From positions 620,001 to 684,000 of the forward strand of contig NZ_MZNT01000002.1 in assembly GCF_002042965.1 (NCBI RefSeq): a stretch of DNA of 64,000 nucleotides. The letters are read 5' to 3'. The notes under the pieces were generated by a model, which did no database searches, was not told where the DNA came from, and saw only the letters and a program-made list of their open reading frames with translations. The position numbers and the translations under genes are program-made. This stretch comes from Paenibacillus sp. 32352. GTDB taxonomy: Bacteria > Bacillota > Bacilli > Paenibacillales > NBRC-103111. Shown piece after piece: positions 1 to 7,810 of the stretch (the stretch's first letter is position 1; each line of letters begins with the position of its first letter).

Positions 1-753
1 AAGGCGGTGGGAAGCGATCAAGCCTGCCTCTTCCGCTTTGGAAATCGATGATTTTGGCAACAAAGACACACCGAGGCCAGAAGATACCCCGTTTAGAATG
101 ACCTCCAGCGTTCCAAACTCCATAATGTTTATGGAGGTCAATCCGCTTTCCCTTAGAAAATGCTCAGCCTTTGCTCGATGAGAGCAGCCGACGTCAAAGA
201 ACAGCATTGGTTTGGTAAGCAAAACATGGACGTCATGGTTCCCCGGTTCCGAAATAAGCACCAATTCATCTGTATAAACGGCAACATGCTCTATTTCTGC
301 CAAGTCGACGGGTCCGTACACAAACGCACCATCAAGATCAAATTTAAGCACTTTCTGCAGAAGGCTGTGAGTTTCCCCTGTAATAAGCGAAAGATGAACA
401 TCGGGGAAATAGGAGTGATACTCGGTCAATAATGGGGCCAGGTGAGAGGCCGCTGCCGTTTCAATGGAACCTAACCGCAAGGGGCCGGTGGGATGCTCCG
501 AGTATTGTGTTGATTTTATTGCTTCGTCCATTAAAGACAAAATTTGATCTGCATATTTCAATAAATTTTCGCCGGCAGGTGTCAGCGTCATTCCCCGATT
601 GGACCGGTGAAAAAGGGGGACTTTCAACTGATTCTCAAGATCCTGTATCCGGGTGGTTACATTTGATTGAACGTAGTTCAAGATTTTAGCGGCCTTTGTA
701 ATACTGCCTTCACGAGCGACAGTTTGAAATATTTTCAAATCACTGATTTCCAT
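1..753 (-). CDS. LysR-family transcriptional regulator (3' end cut by window edge)
   Basis: The reverse strand reads open for 251 codons to the window edge. The first 60 residues form a typical LysR winged helix-turn-helix (EISDLKIFQTVAREGSITKA, then YVQSNVTTRIQDLE), followed by the start of a periplasmic-binding-like effector domain. LysR proteins are usually near 290-300 residues, so about 40 are missing. Two ATGs (753 and 759) fit. AGGTGAT lies about 6 bases before the one at 753, which I prefer. It is divergent from the dehydrogenase gene at 889, the usual arrangement for a LysR protein and its target. The inducer cannot be told from sequence. Confidence 0.9.
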   Translation of the reverse strand, partial: MEISDLKIFQTVAREGSITKAAKILNYVQSNVTTRIQDLENQLKVPLFHRSNRGMTLTPAGENLLKYADQILSLMDEAIKSTQYSEHPTGPLRLGSIETAAASHLAPLLTEYHSYFPDVHLSLITGETHSLLQKVLKFDLDGAFVYGPVDLAEIEHVAVYTDELVLISEPGNHDVHVLLTKPMLFFDVGCSHRAKAEHFLRESGLTSINIMEFGTLEVILNGVSSGLGVSLLPKSSISKAEEAGLIASHRL

Positions 754-774
754 TTCCATATCACCTGCTTGGTA

Positions 775-793
775 TGACCATTTTTGATAGTCA
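775..793. promoter_or_regulatory. Possible LysR-type operator (TGAC-N11-GTCA)
   Basis: An interrupted dyad TGAC-N11-GTCA lies in the 135-base gap between the divergent LysR gene and the dehydrogenase. LysR proteins commonly bind T-N11-A dyads in such gaps. The match is short and could be chance. Confidence 0.35.
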
Positions 794-888
794 CATTCGC
801 TTTTGATCATTTTACAGGATTTTATCCTCCCATTACAATTTTTTTGTGGGTCTTCAGAATAAGATTCAGATGTGAGGGAGGAATAGAG

Positions 889-1878
889 ATGAAAGCAATC
901 GTACATTCCGGCCAAAGAGGCTTGAACGGATTAGCTTATAAAGACGTTATTGAAAGACAGCCTGGATATGGGGAAGTAAAAGTAATGCTGAAATCAGCCG
1001 GCTTGAACCATCGGGATTTGTTCGTTATGGAAGGCCGAGGAGAGCAGGATGCTCCCCTGATTATCGGTTCGGATGGAGCCGGCAGGATTGTAGAGATAGG
1101 CGAAGGTGTAACTGGTCTTACAGTGGGTTCTGAAGTGATTATAAATCCGTGTATCGGGTGGGAATCCCCAAATGAAGTTCCTTCGGTTCCATCTATTGTT
1201 GGTGGCCCGTCGGATGGCACGTTCACAGAGTACATCATCCTTCCTTCCCGCAATGTGTTCATTAAGCCGGCGTACTTGTCATGGGAAGAAGCGGGCGCCC
1301 TGCCTTTGTCGGCCTTGACAGCCTATAGGGCATTATTTACGAAAGGACAGCTGCGGCAGGAAGAGCATGTTCTTATTCCCGGCATTGGAGGCGGGGTAGC
1401 AACCTTTGCGATGCTCATGGCATTAGCGGCAGGGGCAAGAGTCAGTGTCACATCACGACATGAAGAGAAAAGACAAGCCGCCCTCGCACAAGGGGCTCAT
1501 TTTGCGTTCGATACCCATTGCAACTGGAAGGAAAGGATGAACGGACGCACCGTGGATCTCATTCTTGATAGCATCGGACCTGCAACGTTTCCCAAATACT
1601 TTGATGTCATAAAACCAAACGGCCGGATCGTGACATTTGGAGCAAGCTCGGGGGATCGGATAGAACTTCCAATCCGTGACATTTTCTTCCCCCAAATCAG
1701 TATCATCGGCACCTCCATGGGAAGCAGGGAAGAGTTTGCGGATATGCTGAAATTCATGGAACAGCATTCGCTTCACCCGATTATTGATCGAGTCTATCCT
1801 TTACAAGACACGCTTCAGGCCTTCCACCGAATGCAGCAAGGGGAACAGCTGGGCAATATTTCGATAAAAATAGAGTAA
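889..1878 (+). CDS. Zinc-free MDR-family alcohol dehydrogenase / quinone oxidoreductase
   Basis: This 329-residue protein belongs to the medium-chain dehydrogenase/reductase superfamily. It has a GroES-like N-terminal domain ([15 protein letters not shown]) and a Rossmann domain with the nucleotide loop [11 protein letters not shown]. The position normally holding the catalytic zinc cysteine reads NHRD (GLNHRDL) and the structural-zinc cysteine cluster is absent, so it resembles the zinc-free quinone oxidoreductase branch and probably reduces an enone, aldehyde or quinone with NAD(P)H. The ATG at 889 is chosen because GGGAGGAA precedes it by 6 bases; an upstream in-frame ATG at 784 has no such site. 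Probably controlled by the divergent LysR protein. Confidence 0.88.
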   Translation: MKAIVHSGQRGLNGLAYKDVIERQPGYGEVKVMLKSAGLNHRDLFVMEGRGEQDAPLIIGSDGAGRIVEIGEGVTGLTVGSEVIINPCIGWESPNEVPSVPSIVGGPSDGTFTEYIILPSRNVFIKPAYLSWEEAGALPLSALTAYRALFTKGQLRQEEHVLIPGIGGGVATFAMLMALAAGARVSVTSRHEEKRQAALAQGAHFAFDTHCNWKERMNGRTVDLILDSIGPATFPKYFDVIKPNGRIVTFGASSGDRIELPIRDIFFPQISIIGTSMGSREEFADMLKFMEQHSLHPIIDRVYPLQDTLQAFHRMQQGEQLGNISIKIE

Positions 1879-2088
1879 GTAGTTTTGAAAAACACGAGTC
1901 TGTCAGTGCATGCCAAAAATGGCTTTCGTGCATCGATATTCCAGGCATTACGGAGTGACTGATCACTCAACAAGAAAATTTGATTATAATCAATTTATCG
2001 ACTTGGTTCTCATTGACAGGAATTAGCGAGGCATGCTAACGTTCTTGGTGTGCCCTGAAAATTCCAATTGAAGAAAGGAGAGGCTTCC

Positions 2089-2166
2089 ATGTTCCCAAAT
2101 GCATATCGGATCAAAAGGTATCACGGAACGATTGCATATGACAGATATGGCCTCCCCAGCGACTGA
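2089..2166 (+). CDS. Putative 25-residue leader peptide of the bmrCD-like operon
   Basis: A short ORF (MFPNAYRIKRYHG at its N terminus, ending in LPSD) follows AAAGGAGAGG at a good spacing. It is 190 bases upstream of the ABC exporter genes and is followed by competing hairpins and a U-tailed stem (2264-2301). In Bacillus subtilis the homologous bmrCD genes are preceded by the leader gene bmrB, whose translation controls attenuation. The peptide here has no recognisable sequence similarity to BmrB that I can see; the role is inferred from position, ribosome binding site and the terminator. Confidence 0.5.
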   Translation: MFPNAYRIKRYHGTIAYDRYGLPSD

Positions 2167-2238
2167 GCGACAACGAAGAGCGAGCGGATTCATGGTATGC
2201 TCTATTCATAGCTCGCGCCGGCCATTCTACCTTCTAGC

Positions 2239-2301
2239 GTAGTGTGCGCTTGGCGTCGAAACGATAAGCACATTGCCCGCGGGTAGTGTGCTTATTTATT
2301 T
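2239..2301 (+). promoter_or_regulatory. Putative transcription attenuator with a competing repeat
   Basis: ATAAGCACA (2264-2272) pairs with TGTGCTTAT (2287-2295), extended inward to about 14 pairs, and is followed by TTATTTATTT: an intrinsic terminator in front of the exporter genes. The segment GTAGTGTGC of the 3' arm (2283-2291) also occurs at 2239-2247, so the upstream copy can pair with the 5' arm and disrupt the terminator. This terminator/antiterminator geometry is seen directly; its use is inferred. Confidence 0.55.
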
Positions 2302-2356
2302 GGTTGCGGGCATACAATTGGGATGTTGCGGGGTAGGGAGAGGAGAGAAAAGGACC

Positions 2357-4117
2357 ATGTTTTCAATCATGACCAAACTGGGCTGGTTTTTCCGGCAGGA
2401 GTGGAAACGGTATTCCATAGCCATCGTTTTGCTTGTAATTGCAGGAATTCTGGAAATCATTCCGCCGATGCTGGTTGGACGTTCGATTGATGCGATTGGC
2501 CTCGGACATATGACCTGGGGTTATATTGTGAATACGTTATTTTGGCTGGTTGTCATCACGATAGCGGCTTATATCATTTCTTATATATGGGGATATAAGC
2601 TGTTCGGAGGAGCGTTTGTCGTAGAGAAAATCATGAGAGGACGCTTGATGCGTCATTTTCTGAAAATGACACCGACCTTCTACGAAAACAATCGTACGGG
2701 AGACTTGATGGCCCGAGCAACGAACGATCTCCAGGCATTAGCACAAACAGCGGGGTTCGGAATTTTGACCTTGCTGGATTCTACGCTTTGGATGGGGACG
2801 CTGCTTGTTACGATGACGTTCTTCGTCTCCTGGAAGCTGACACTGGCTGCAGTGATTCCGCTGCCCATCATGGCTGTGCTGGTCAGTTACTATGGCGGCT
2901 GGATACATAAAAGGTATATGGCTGCCCAGGATGCTTTCGGAGATATGAACGAAGGAGTGCTTGAGACCATTTCGGGAATTCGGGTCATCAGGGCTTATAC
3001 GCAGGAGCGAGCGGCCGAGCAGCGATTTGCTGCCGTCACGCAGGACGTTCTGGATAAAAACCTGGCCGTCGTTCGTATAGATTCCCTGTTCGACCCAACG
3101 ATCAAGATTCTTGTCGGCATCAGCTATATGACGGGGTTAGGTTATGGCGCCTACCTTGTGTTCCACAATGAGCTGACTATCGGCTCTCTTGTAGCCTTCA
3201 ACGTGTACCTGGGAATGATGATTTGGCCGATGTTCGCGATCGGTGAATTAATCAATATTATGCAGCGGGGAAATGCCTCGTTAGATCGGGTTAATGAAAC
3301 CCTGAGTTATGAACAGGACGTTAAGGAACCCGCTGACCCTGCGTGGCCGGAACATCCGGGAAGCATTGAGTTTCATCATGTGACCTTCCGGTATCCGTCG
3401 TCTTCCTTCAATAATCTGGAGGATGTCTCGTTCAGCCTGCCTTCCGGCCAAACGTTAGGAATCGTGGGACGTACCGGCAGCGGCAAATCAACATTGATCA
3501 AACAGCTGCTTCGAGAATATCCGACGGGAGAAGGGGACCTATTGGTCGCCGGAGTACCTATAGAACGAATTGGCATGGATCGGTTAAAGTCATGGATTGG
3601 ATATGTTCCTCAGGAATCGTTCCTGTTCTCCCAGACCATTAGAGCCAATATGTATTTTGGCAACGAGCATGCTTCCGAGGAGGAACTGCAGGCTGCAATG
3701 ACCGTCTCGGCATTCAGCAAGGATTTGAAGTTTCTTCCGGACGGCATGGACACTTTGGTAGGAGAGAAAGGGGTAGCGCTATCCGGCGGGCAAAAACAGC
3801 GTGTTTCGATGGCCCGCGCCTTGATTGCGAAGCCGCAAATTTTAATCCTCGATGATGCGATGTCAGCCGTAGACGCCCGTACTGAGGCGGAGATCATTGC
3901 CAATATTCATAAGGAGAGATCCGGTAAAACAACGATCATTGCCACTCATCGTTTGTCGGCCATACAGCACGCTAACCTTATTCTTGTGATGGATAACGGG
4001 CGAATTGTCGAACGTGGGACTCATGAGGAGCTGCTTAACAAAGACGGCTGGTACAAGGAACAATACGACCGCCAGCAGATAGAAGCGATTACGGAAGGAG
4101 AGGAGACAACCCAATGA
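2357..4117 (+). CDS. bmrC: Heterodimeric multidrug ABC exporter, BmrC-like subunit
   Basis: The 586-residue protein has an N-terminal six-helix exporter domain and a C-terminal ATPase domain: Walker A GRTGSGKST near 371-379, Q-loop VPQESF, canonical signature LSGGQ near 474-478, Walker B ending in D499-D500 and H-loop H531. The catalytic Walker B glutamate is replaced by aspartate (D500), the known signature of BmrC (YheI), which forms the degenerate half of an asymmetric exporter with BmrD. The length matches BmrC (about 585). The ATG at 2357 follows GGAGAGG; an in-frame TTG at 2273 lies inside the attenuator hairpin. It overlaps the next gene by 4 bases (ATGA). Confidence 0.93.
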   Translation: MFSIMTKLGWFFRQEWKRYSIAIVLLVIAGILEIIPPMLVGRSIDAIGLGHMTWGYIVNTLFWLVVITIAAYIISYIWGYKLFGGAFVVEKIMRGRLMRHFLKMTPTFYENNRTGDLMARATNDLQALAQTAGFGILTLLDSTLWMGTLLVTMTFFVSWKLTLAAVIPLPIMAVLVSYYGGWIHKRYMAAQDAFGDMNEGVLETISGIRVIRAYTQERAAEQRFAAVTQDVLDKNLAVVRIDSLFDPTIKILVGISYMTGLGYGAYLVFHNELTIGSLVAFNVYLGMMIWPMFAIGELINIMQRGNASLDRVNETLSYEQDVKEPADPAWPEHPGSIEFHHVTFRYPSSSFNNLEDVSFSLPSGQTLGIVGRTGSGKSTLIKQLLREYPTGEGDLLVAGVPIERIGMDRLKSWIGYVPQESFLFSQTIRANMYFGNEHASEEELQAAMTVSAFSKDLKFLPDGMDTLVGEKGVALSGGQKQRVSMARALIAKPQILILDDAMSAVDARTEAEIIANIHKERSGKTTIIATHRLSAIQHANLILVMDNGRIVERGTHEELLNKDGWYKEQYDRQQIEAITEGEETTQ

Positions 4118-6201
4118 GCGACGGAAGCGAAACCATAGATTATGATATTGACACCGAGGCCGGCTCTGTATCCAAGACCAACATCGTCAGAAGATTGGTA
4201 GCCTATGCGGTTCAATTCAAATTGCAGCTGATTCTCGCGCTGCTGATGCTGACGGTTGCCGTCGTGACCGATTTGGCCGGACCGCTTATCGCTAAGAGAA
4301 TCATCGACCTGCATATTTCCGGTATCGAAAAGCCGTGGTATGAAACGGCAGATAGCGGAGAATACGCGGTATTATATGACGGGAAGCGGTATAAGCGATC
4401 CGACCATTTTGTAGAAGGGGAGCAGCGGGGCAACGAAGCGAGAGTGCTTCAAATTGACCGCGAGTATTACTTCATAGGCGGTCCTATAGCCTTTGACGGC
4501 GAACGGCAAGCCGTTAACGGGACGGTTCTTATTTTGAAAGGGACTGAGAGCAGCAGTTACTCGGGAAAGCAGTTGAACCGGCAGGAGCTGTATAGCTTCT
4601 TTCGTCCAGAGATGGCGGGAATGCTGAAGCTGTGCTGGCTGTATATGGGCTTAACGGTTATTTCAGCGATTTTTACGTATGGTCAGCGTTATTTTCTTCA
4701 AAGCTCAGCCAATCGTATCATTCGCCGCATGAGGACCGACGTATTCGCCCAGCTTAACCGGCTGCCTATTCGTTATTTCGATAACTTGCCGGCGGGGAAA
4801 GTCGTTTCACGAGTGACGAACGATACGGAATCGATTCGGGATTTATATGTGAACGTTCTTGCCAACTTTACGACCGGCTTTATTCATATGCTTGGCATTT
4901 ATGTGGCCTTATTTATACTGGACGTCCGTTTGGCTGCGATTTGCCTGTTTGTTATCCCGGCACTGATTATCTGGATTATCGTGTATGGCAAAATGGCGAA
5001 AACCTTCAACCGCATCATTCGTTCGACGGTGAGCGAAATTAATGGAATTATCAATGAATCCATACAAGGCATGACTATTATCAAGGCTTTTCGCAAGGAA
5101 AAGCGGGTGGAAGACCAATTTGAGCAGTACAATAACAAGCTGTTCCACGTTCAAAATAAGCTGCTGAGCTTAAACTCATGGACCGGATATAATTTGGTTG
5201 CCGTCATCCGGAACATAGCTTTAGTTGCCCTGATTTGGTATTTTGGCGGGGCTTCCCTGAATGGAGCGGCGGGAGCCGTATCCTTGGGAGTGCTTTATGC
5301 CTTCGTCGATTATCTAAACCGGTTGTTTCAACCCATGGTCAACATCGTAAACCAATTGCCGAACCTCGAGCGTGCACTTGTGTCAGCGGAGCGGGTATTC
5401 AAGCTGGTAGATGAGGAGGGGGAAGACGTCTCGGATCAGCAGGTGCTGCGTTATCAGGGGCATGTCCGATTCGACCAGGTATGGTTCTCCTACAAGAGCG
5501 GCGAGCCCGTGCTGAAAGGGATTACCTTTGAAGCCAAGCCGGGTCAGACTGTCGCGCTCGTCGGACACACAGGCTCGGGAAAAAGCTCGATTTTAAACCT
5601 CCTGTTCCGCTTTTATGACCCGGATAAGGGGAAGATCACGATTGACGGACAAGACACGAGGCAAATGCCGCGTCAAACGATGCGCAAGCATATGGGCATT
5701 GTCCTTCAGGATCCTTTTCTATTCTCGGGTACGATTGCTACGAACGTATCGCTTCATGACCCTGGCATTACCCGGGAAAGAATTCGTAAAGTGTTACTGG
5801 ATGTCGGTGCCGAATCACTGTTGGAGCAATTGCCGCAAGGAATAGATGAACCGGTCATTGAAAAAGGCAGCACCTTGTCTGCCGGTCAGAGACAGCTGAT
5901 CTCCTTTGCCCGGGCGCTGGCCTTTGACCCGGCCATCCTGATTCTGGATGAGGCAACCTCCAACATCGATACAGAGACAGAGACGGTCATCCAACAGGCG
6001 CTTGACGTAGTGAAGCAAGGGAGGACGACCTTCGTCATTGCCCACCGGCTATCCACGGTGAAGAATGCCGATCTGATCCTGGTACTGGATCGGGGCGAAA
6101 TCGTAGAACGGGGAGACCATAATGAGCTGATGTCTCTTGGCGGCAGATATCGTCAAATGTATGAAATTCAGCAAGGCAAGCTTGTCGGAAGCAAAGCATA
6201 G
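4114..6201 (+). CDS. bmrD: Heterodimeric multidrug ABC exporter, BmrD-like subunit
   Basis: This 695-residue partner of the preceding protein has Walker A HTGSGKSS near 485-492, a non-canonical signature LSAGQ (588-592), catalytic glutamate E613 in LDEATS and H-loop H644. Together with the BmrC-like Asp500 this gives one active and one degenerate ATP site, as in BmrC/BmrD. About 100 hydrophilic residues (near 65-165) lie between the first two transmembrane helices, matching the extracytosolic insert of BmrD (YheH, about 673 residues). The pair is predicted to export drugs from the cytoplasm. The 4-base overlap indicates translational coupling. Confidence 0.93.
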   Translation: MSDGSETIDYDIDTEAGSVSKTNIVRRLVAYAVQFKLQLILALLMLTVAVVTDLAGPLIAKRIIDLHISGIEKPWYETADSGEYAVLYDGKRYKRSDHFVEGEQRGNEARVLQIDREYYFIGGPIAFDGERQAVNGTVLILKGTESSSYSGKQLNRQELYSFFRPEMAGMLKLCWLYMGLTVISAIFTYGQRYFLQSSANRIIRRMRTDVFAQLNRLPIRYFDNLPAGKVVSRVTNDTESIRDLYVNVLANFTTGFIHMLGIYVALFILDVRLAAICLFVIPALIIWIIVYGKMAKTFNRIIRSTVSEINGIINESIQGMTIIKAFRKEKRVEDQFEQYNNKLFHVQNKLLSLNSWTGYNLVAVIRNIALVALIWYFGGASLNGAAGAVSLGVLYAFVDYLNRLFQPMVNIVNQLPNLERALVSAERVFKLVDEEGEDVSDQQVLRYQGHVRFDQVWFSYKSGEPVLKGITFEAKPGQTVALVGHTGSGKSSILNLLFRFYDPDKGKITIDGQDTRQMPRQTMRKHMGIVLQDPFLFSGTIATNVSLHDPGITRERIRKVLLDVGAESLLEQLPQGIDEPVIEKGSTLSAGQRQLISFARALAFDPAILILDEATSNIDTETETVIQQALDVVKQGRTTFVIAHRLSTVKNADLILVLDRGEIVERGDHNELMSLGGRYRQMYEIQQGKLVGSKA

Positions 6202-6295
6202 CTTGTTTTGAGCTGAAAAACCTGTTTTGTGAGAACTATGCCACATATGGAGTTATTGGCAGTTGTTCAAGCTCTATTGGTTTTTCAATAGTCTC

Positions 6296-6327
6296 AGGAT
6301 ACGGGATTATTCCTGTATCCTTTTTTC
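6296..6327 (+). terminator. Rho-independent terminator of the bmrCD-like operon
   Basis: GGATACGGGA pairs with TCCTGTATCC across a short loop and is followed by TTTTTTCTTTTTT. Confidence 0.85.
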
Positions 6328-6551
6328 TTTTTTGAAACGGTGAATTCATGAGGAAAAACGAGAAAATGGGAACATATGTTTTCAGAAAACACCGGTGGCC
6401 AGCTTAGCAAAGCGAACATATTTCTATACAGCTTCTTGAAAATCGGCTAATTTGGAGTTTGATTGGCGGCGGGATTATCCATATCATGGGAATTGCCTGT
6501 TTGGATTGCTGATTGATCCAACTTGAGTTAATCAAGGAAAGTGGGGGTTCC
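6328..6551. other. Intergenic region with a palindrome upstream of the kinase gene
   Basis: The 350-base gap between the exporter and the kinase gene holds the terminator above and, at 6377-6391, an inverted repeat TGTTTTC-A-GAAAACA overlapping the self-complementary AACATATGTT. These could be a regulator site. I see no convincing promoter hexamers or further gene here. Confidence 0.3.
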
Positions 6552-7691
6552 ATGACTGTCCTAACTGGAAAGCAAGCAACGGTTCCTATCGATTCTACTA
6601 CACTCCAGAGCGTGTTAAACAAGAAGTTTCCTATGGATTCCAACCATATTATATCCTGGAACATCCGACCGATTGGCAAGGTAAAGCCGGAGAGTGAAGT
6701 GCATCGTATTCATTGCTCCTTTATGTCTGGCAGCGCCAGCTCACGGTGTACGGTAATTTTAAAAATTCTGAGACCAGATTCCAACAGGGCAGTTGAAGAG
6801 CATTATTATTATTGGAAGCGTGAAGCACTAGTGTACCAATCCGGCATCTTGGGGCATTTGCCTCTTTCAGTTCGTGCACCTTTGTGTTACCTGATTGAAG
6901 AACGTCACGACGGCAGTATATGGATTTGGCTGGAGGATATGGATGAGAAGCGATTGGATCAAGAATGGGCGGAGGAAGACCAGCTGCGCATAGCCTATGA
7001 GATTGGAAAATTCAACGGGGCATATGTAACATGCAATTCCCTCCCGACTGGTTCTTTTCTGTGTCGGAGCTGGATGGACTCTTGGGTACAAACCATTGAG
7101 GACTATTCGTTGGGCAGAGGAGAACAGGAAGCCATTTGGTATAAGCATCGATTGGAAGAAGTCAACCCTCATGTGAGTTGGGAACGGTTCGTAACCGCCA
7201 GTTCAAGAATAAGGCCATTACTGGAGTCACTGAGCGGTCTTCCTAGGGTATTTGCTCATCAGGATATCCATAGCGGTAACGTCTACATCGAGCATTCCAA
7301 CGGGCAGAACAGGATAGTTATGATTGATTGGCAATTCGCGAGCCTATCGGGTGTCGGAGAAGAGCTGGGACGCATGTTTGGCCTTATGTTAAGGAAGCCT
7401 GCAGACCCGGCCAGGTATGATATTAAAAATATGAAAAATGCTTTAGTAGAGCATTACATGGCTGGCTTAAAAGAAGCCGGCTGGGACGGAGATGCTGCCT
7501 GTATTAAATACGGTTTTGCCGTATCCGCATCATTACGATTCGTCATGCTGATGGATAAGCTGCTCCGAGCCGTTGAAAAGCCGGATTACAGCGTAACCAA
7601 ACGCGATCATCTGCTGACGGTGCTCCAGCTTATGCTAGACATGGCAGAAGAGGCATGGGCCCTCAGGAGAAGCTTGATTCAAATTATCTAG
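6552..7691 (+). CDS. Aminoglycoside-phosphotransferase-fold kinase of unknown substrate
   Basis: The 379-residue protein belongs to the APH/choline-kinase-like phosphotransferase superfamily. The catalytic loop HQDIHSGN places the general base at D238 and the metal-binding asparagine at N243; the second metal ligand is D259 in MIDWQF. The N-terminal lobe is less conserved. Such enzymes phosphorylate small molecules with ATP or GTP; resistance enzymes and housekeeping kinases share the fold, so substrate cannot be assigned. The ATG at 6552 follows GTGGGGG at good spacing; an in-frame start 13 codons upstream lacks a site. Confidence 0.8.
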   Translation: MTVLTGKQATVPIDSTTLQSVLNKKFPMDSNHIISWNIRPIGKVKPESEVHRIHCSFMSGSASSRCTVILKILRPDSNRAVEEHYYYWKREALVYQSGILGHLPLSVRAPLCYLIEERHDGSIWIWLEDMDEKRLDQEWAEEDQLRIAYEIGKFNGAYVTCNSLPTGSFLCRSWMDSWVQTIEDYSLGRGEQEAIWYKHRLEEVNPHVSWERFVTASSRIRPLLESLSGLPRVFAHQDIHSGNVYIEHSNGQNRIVMIDWQFASLSGVGEELGRMFGLMLRKPADPARYDIKNMKNALVEHYMAGLKEAGWDGDAACIKYGFAVSASLRFVMLMDKLLRAVEKPDYSVTKRDHLLTVLQLMLDMAEEAWALRRSLIQII

Positions 7692-7810
7692 CCTTTAAGC
7701 GATATGCCTGTGATGCTGGAAGAGGATTCAAAGGATAGACGTTAGGAGAGCATTCCTATATTTGGTATAATGGTTGGTACCGATAGAGAATGCAAAAGTA
7801 GGTGACAGAG

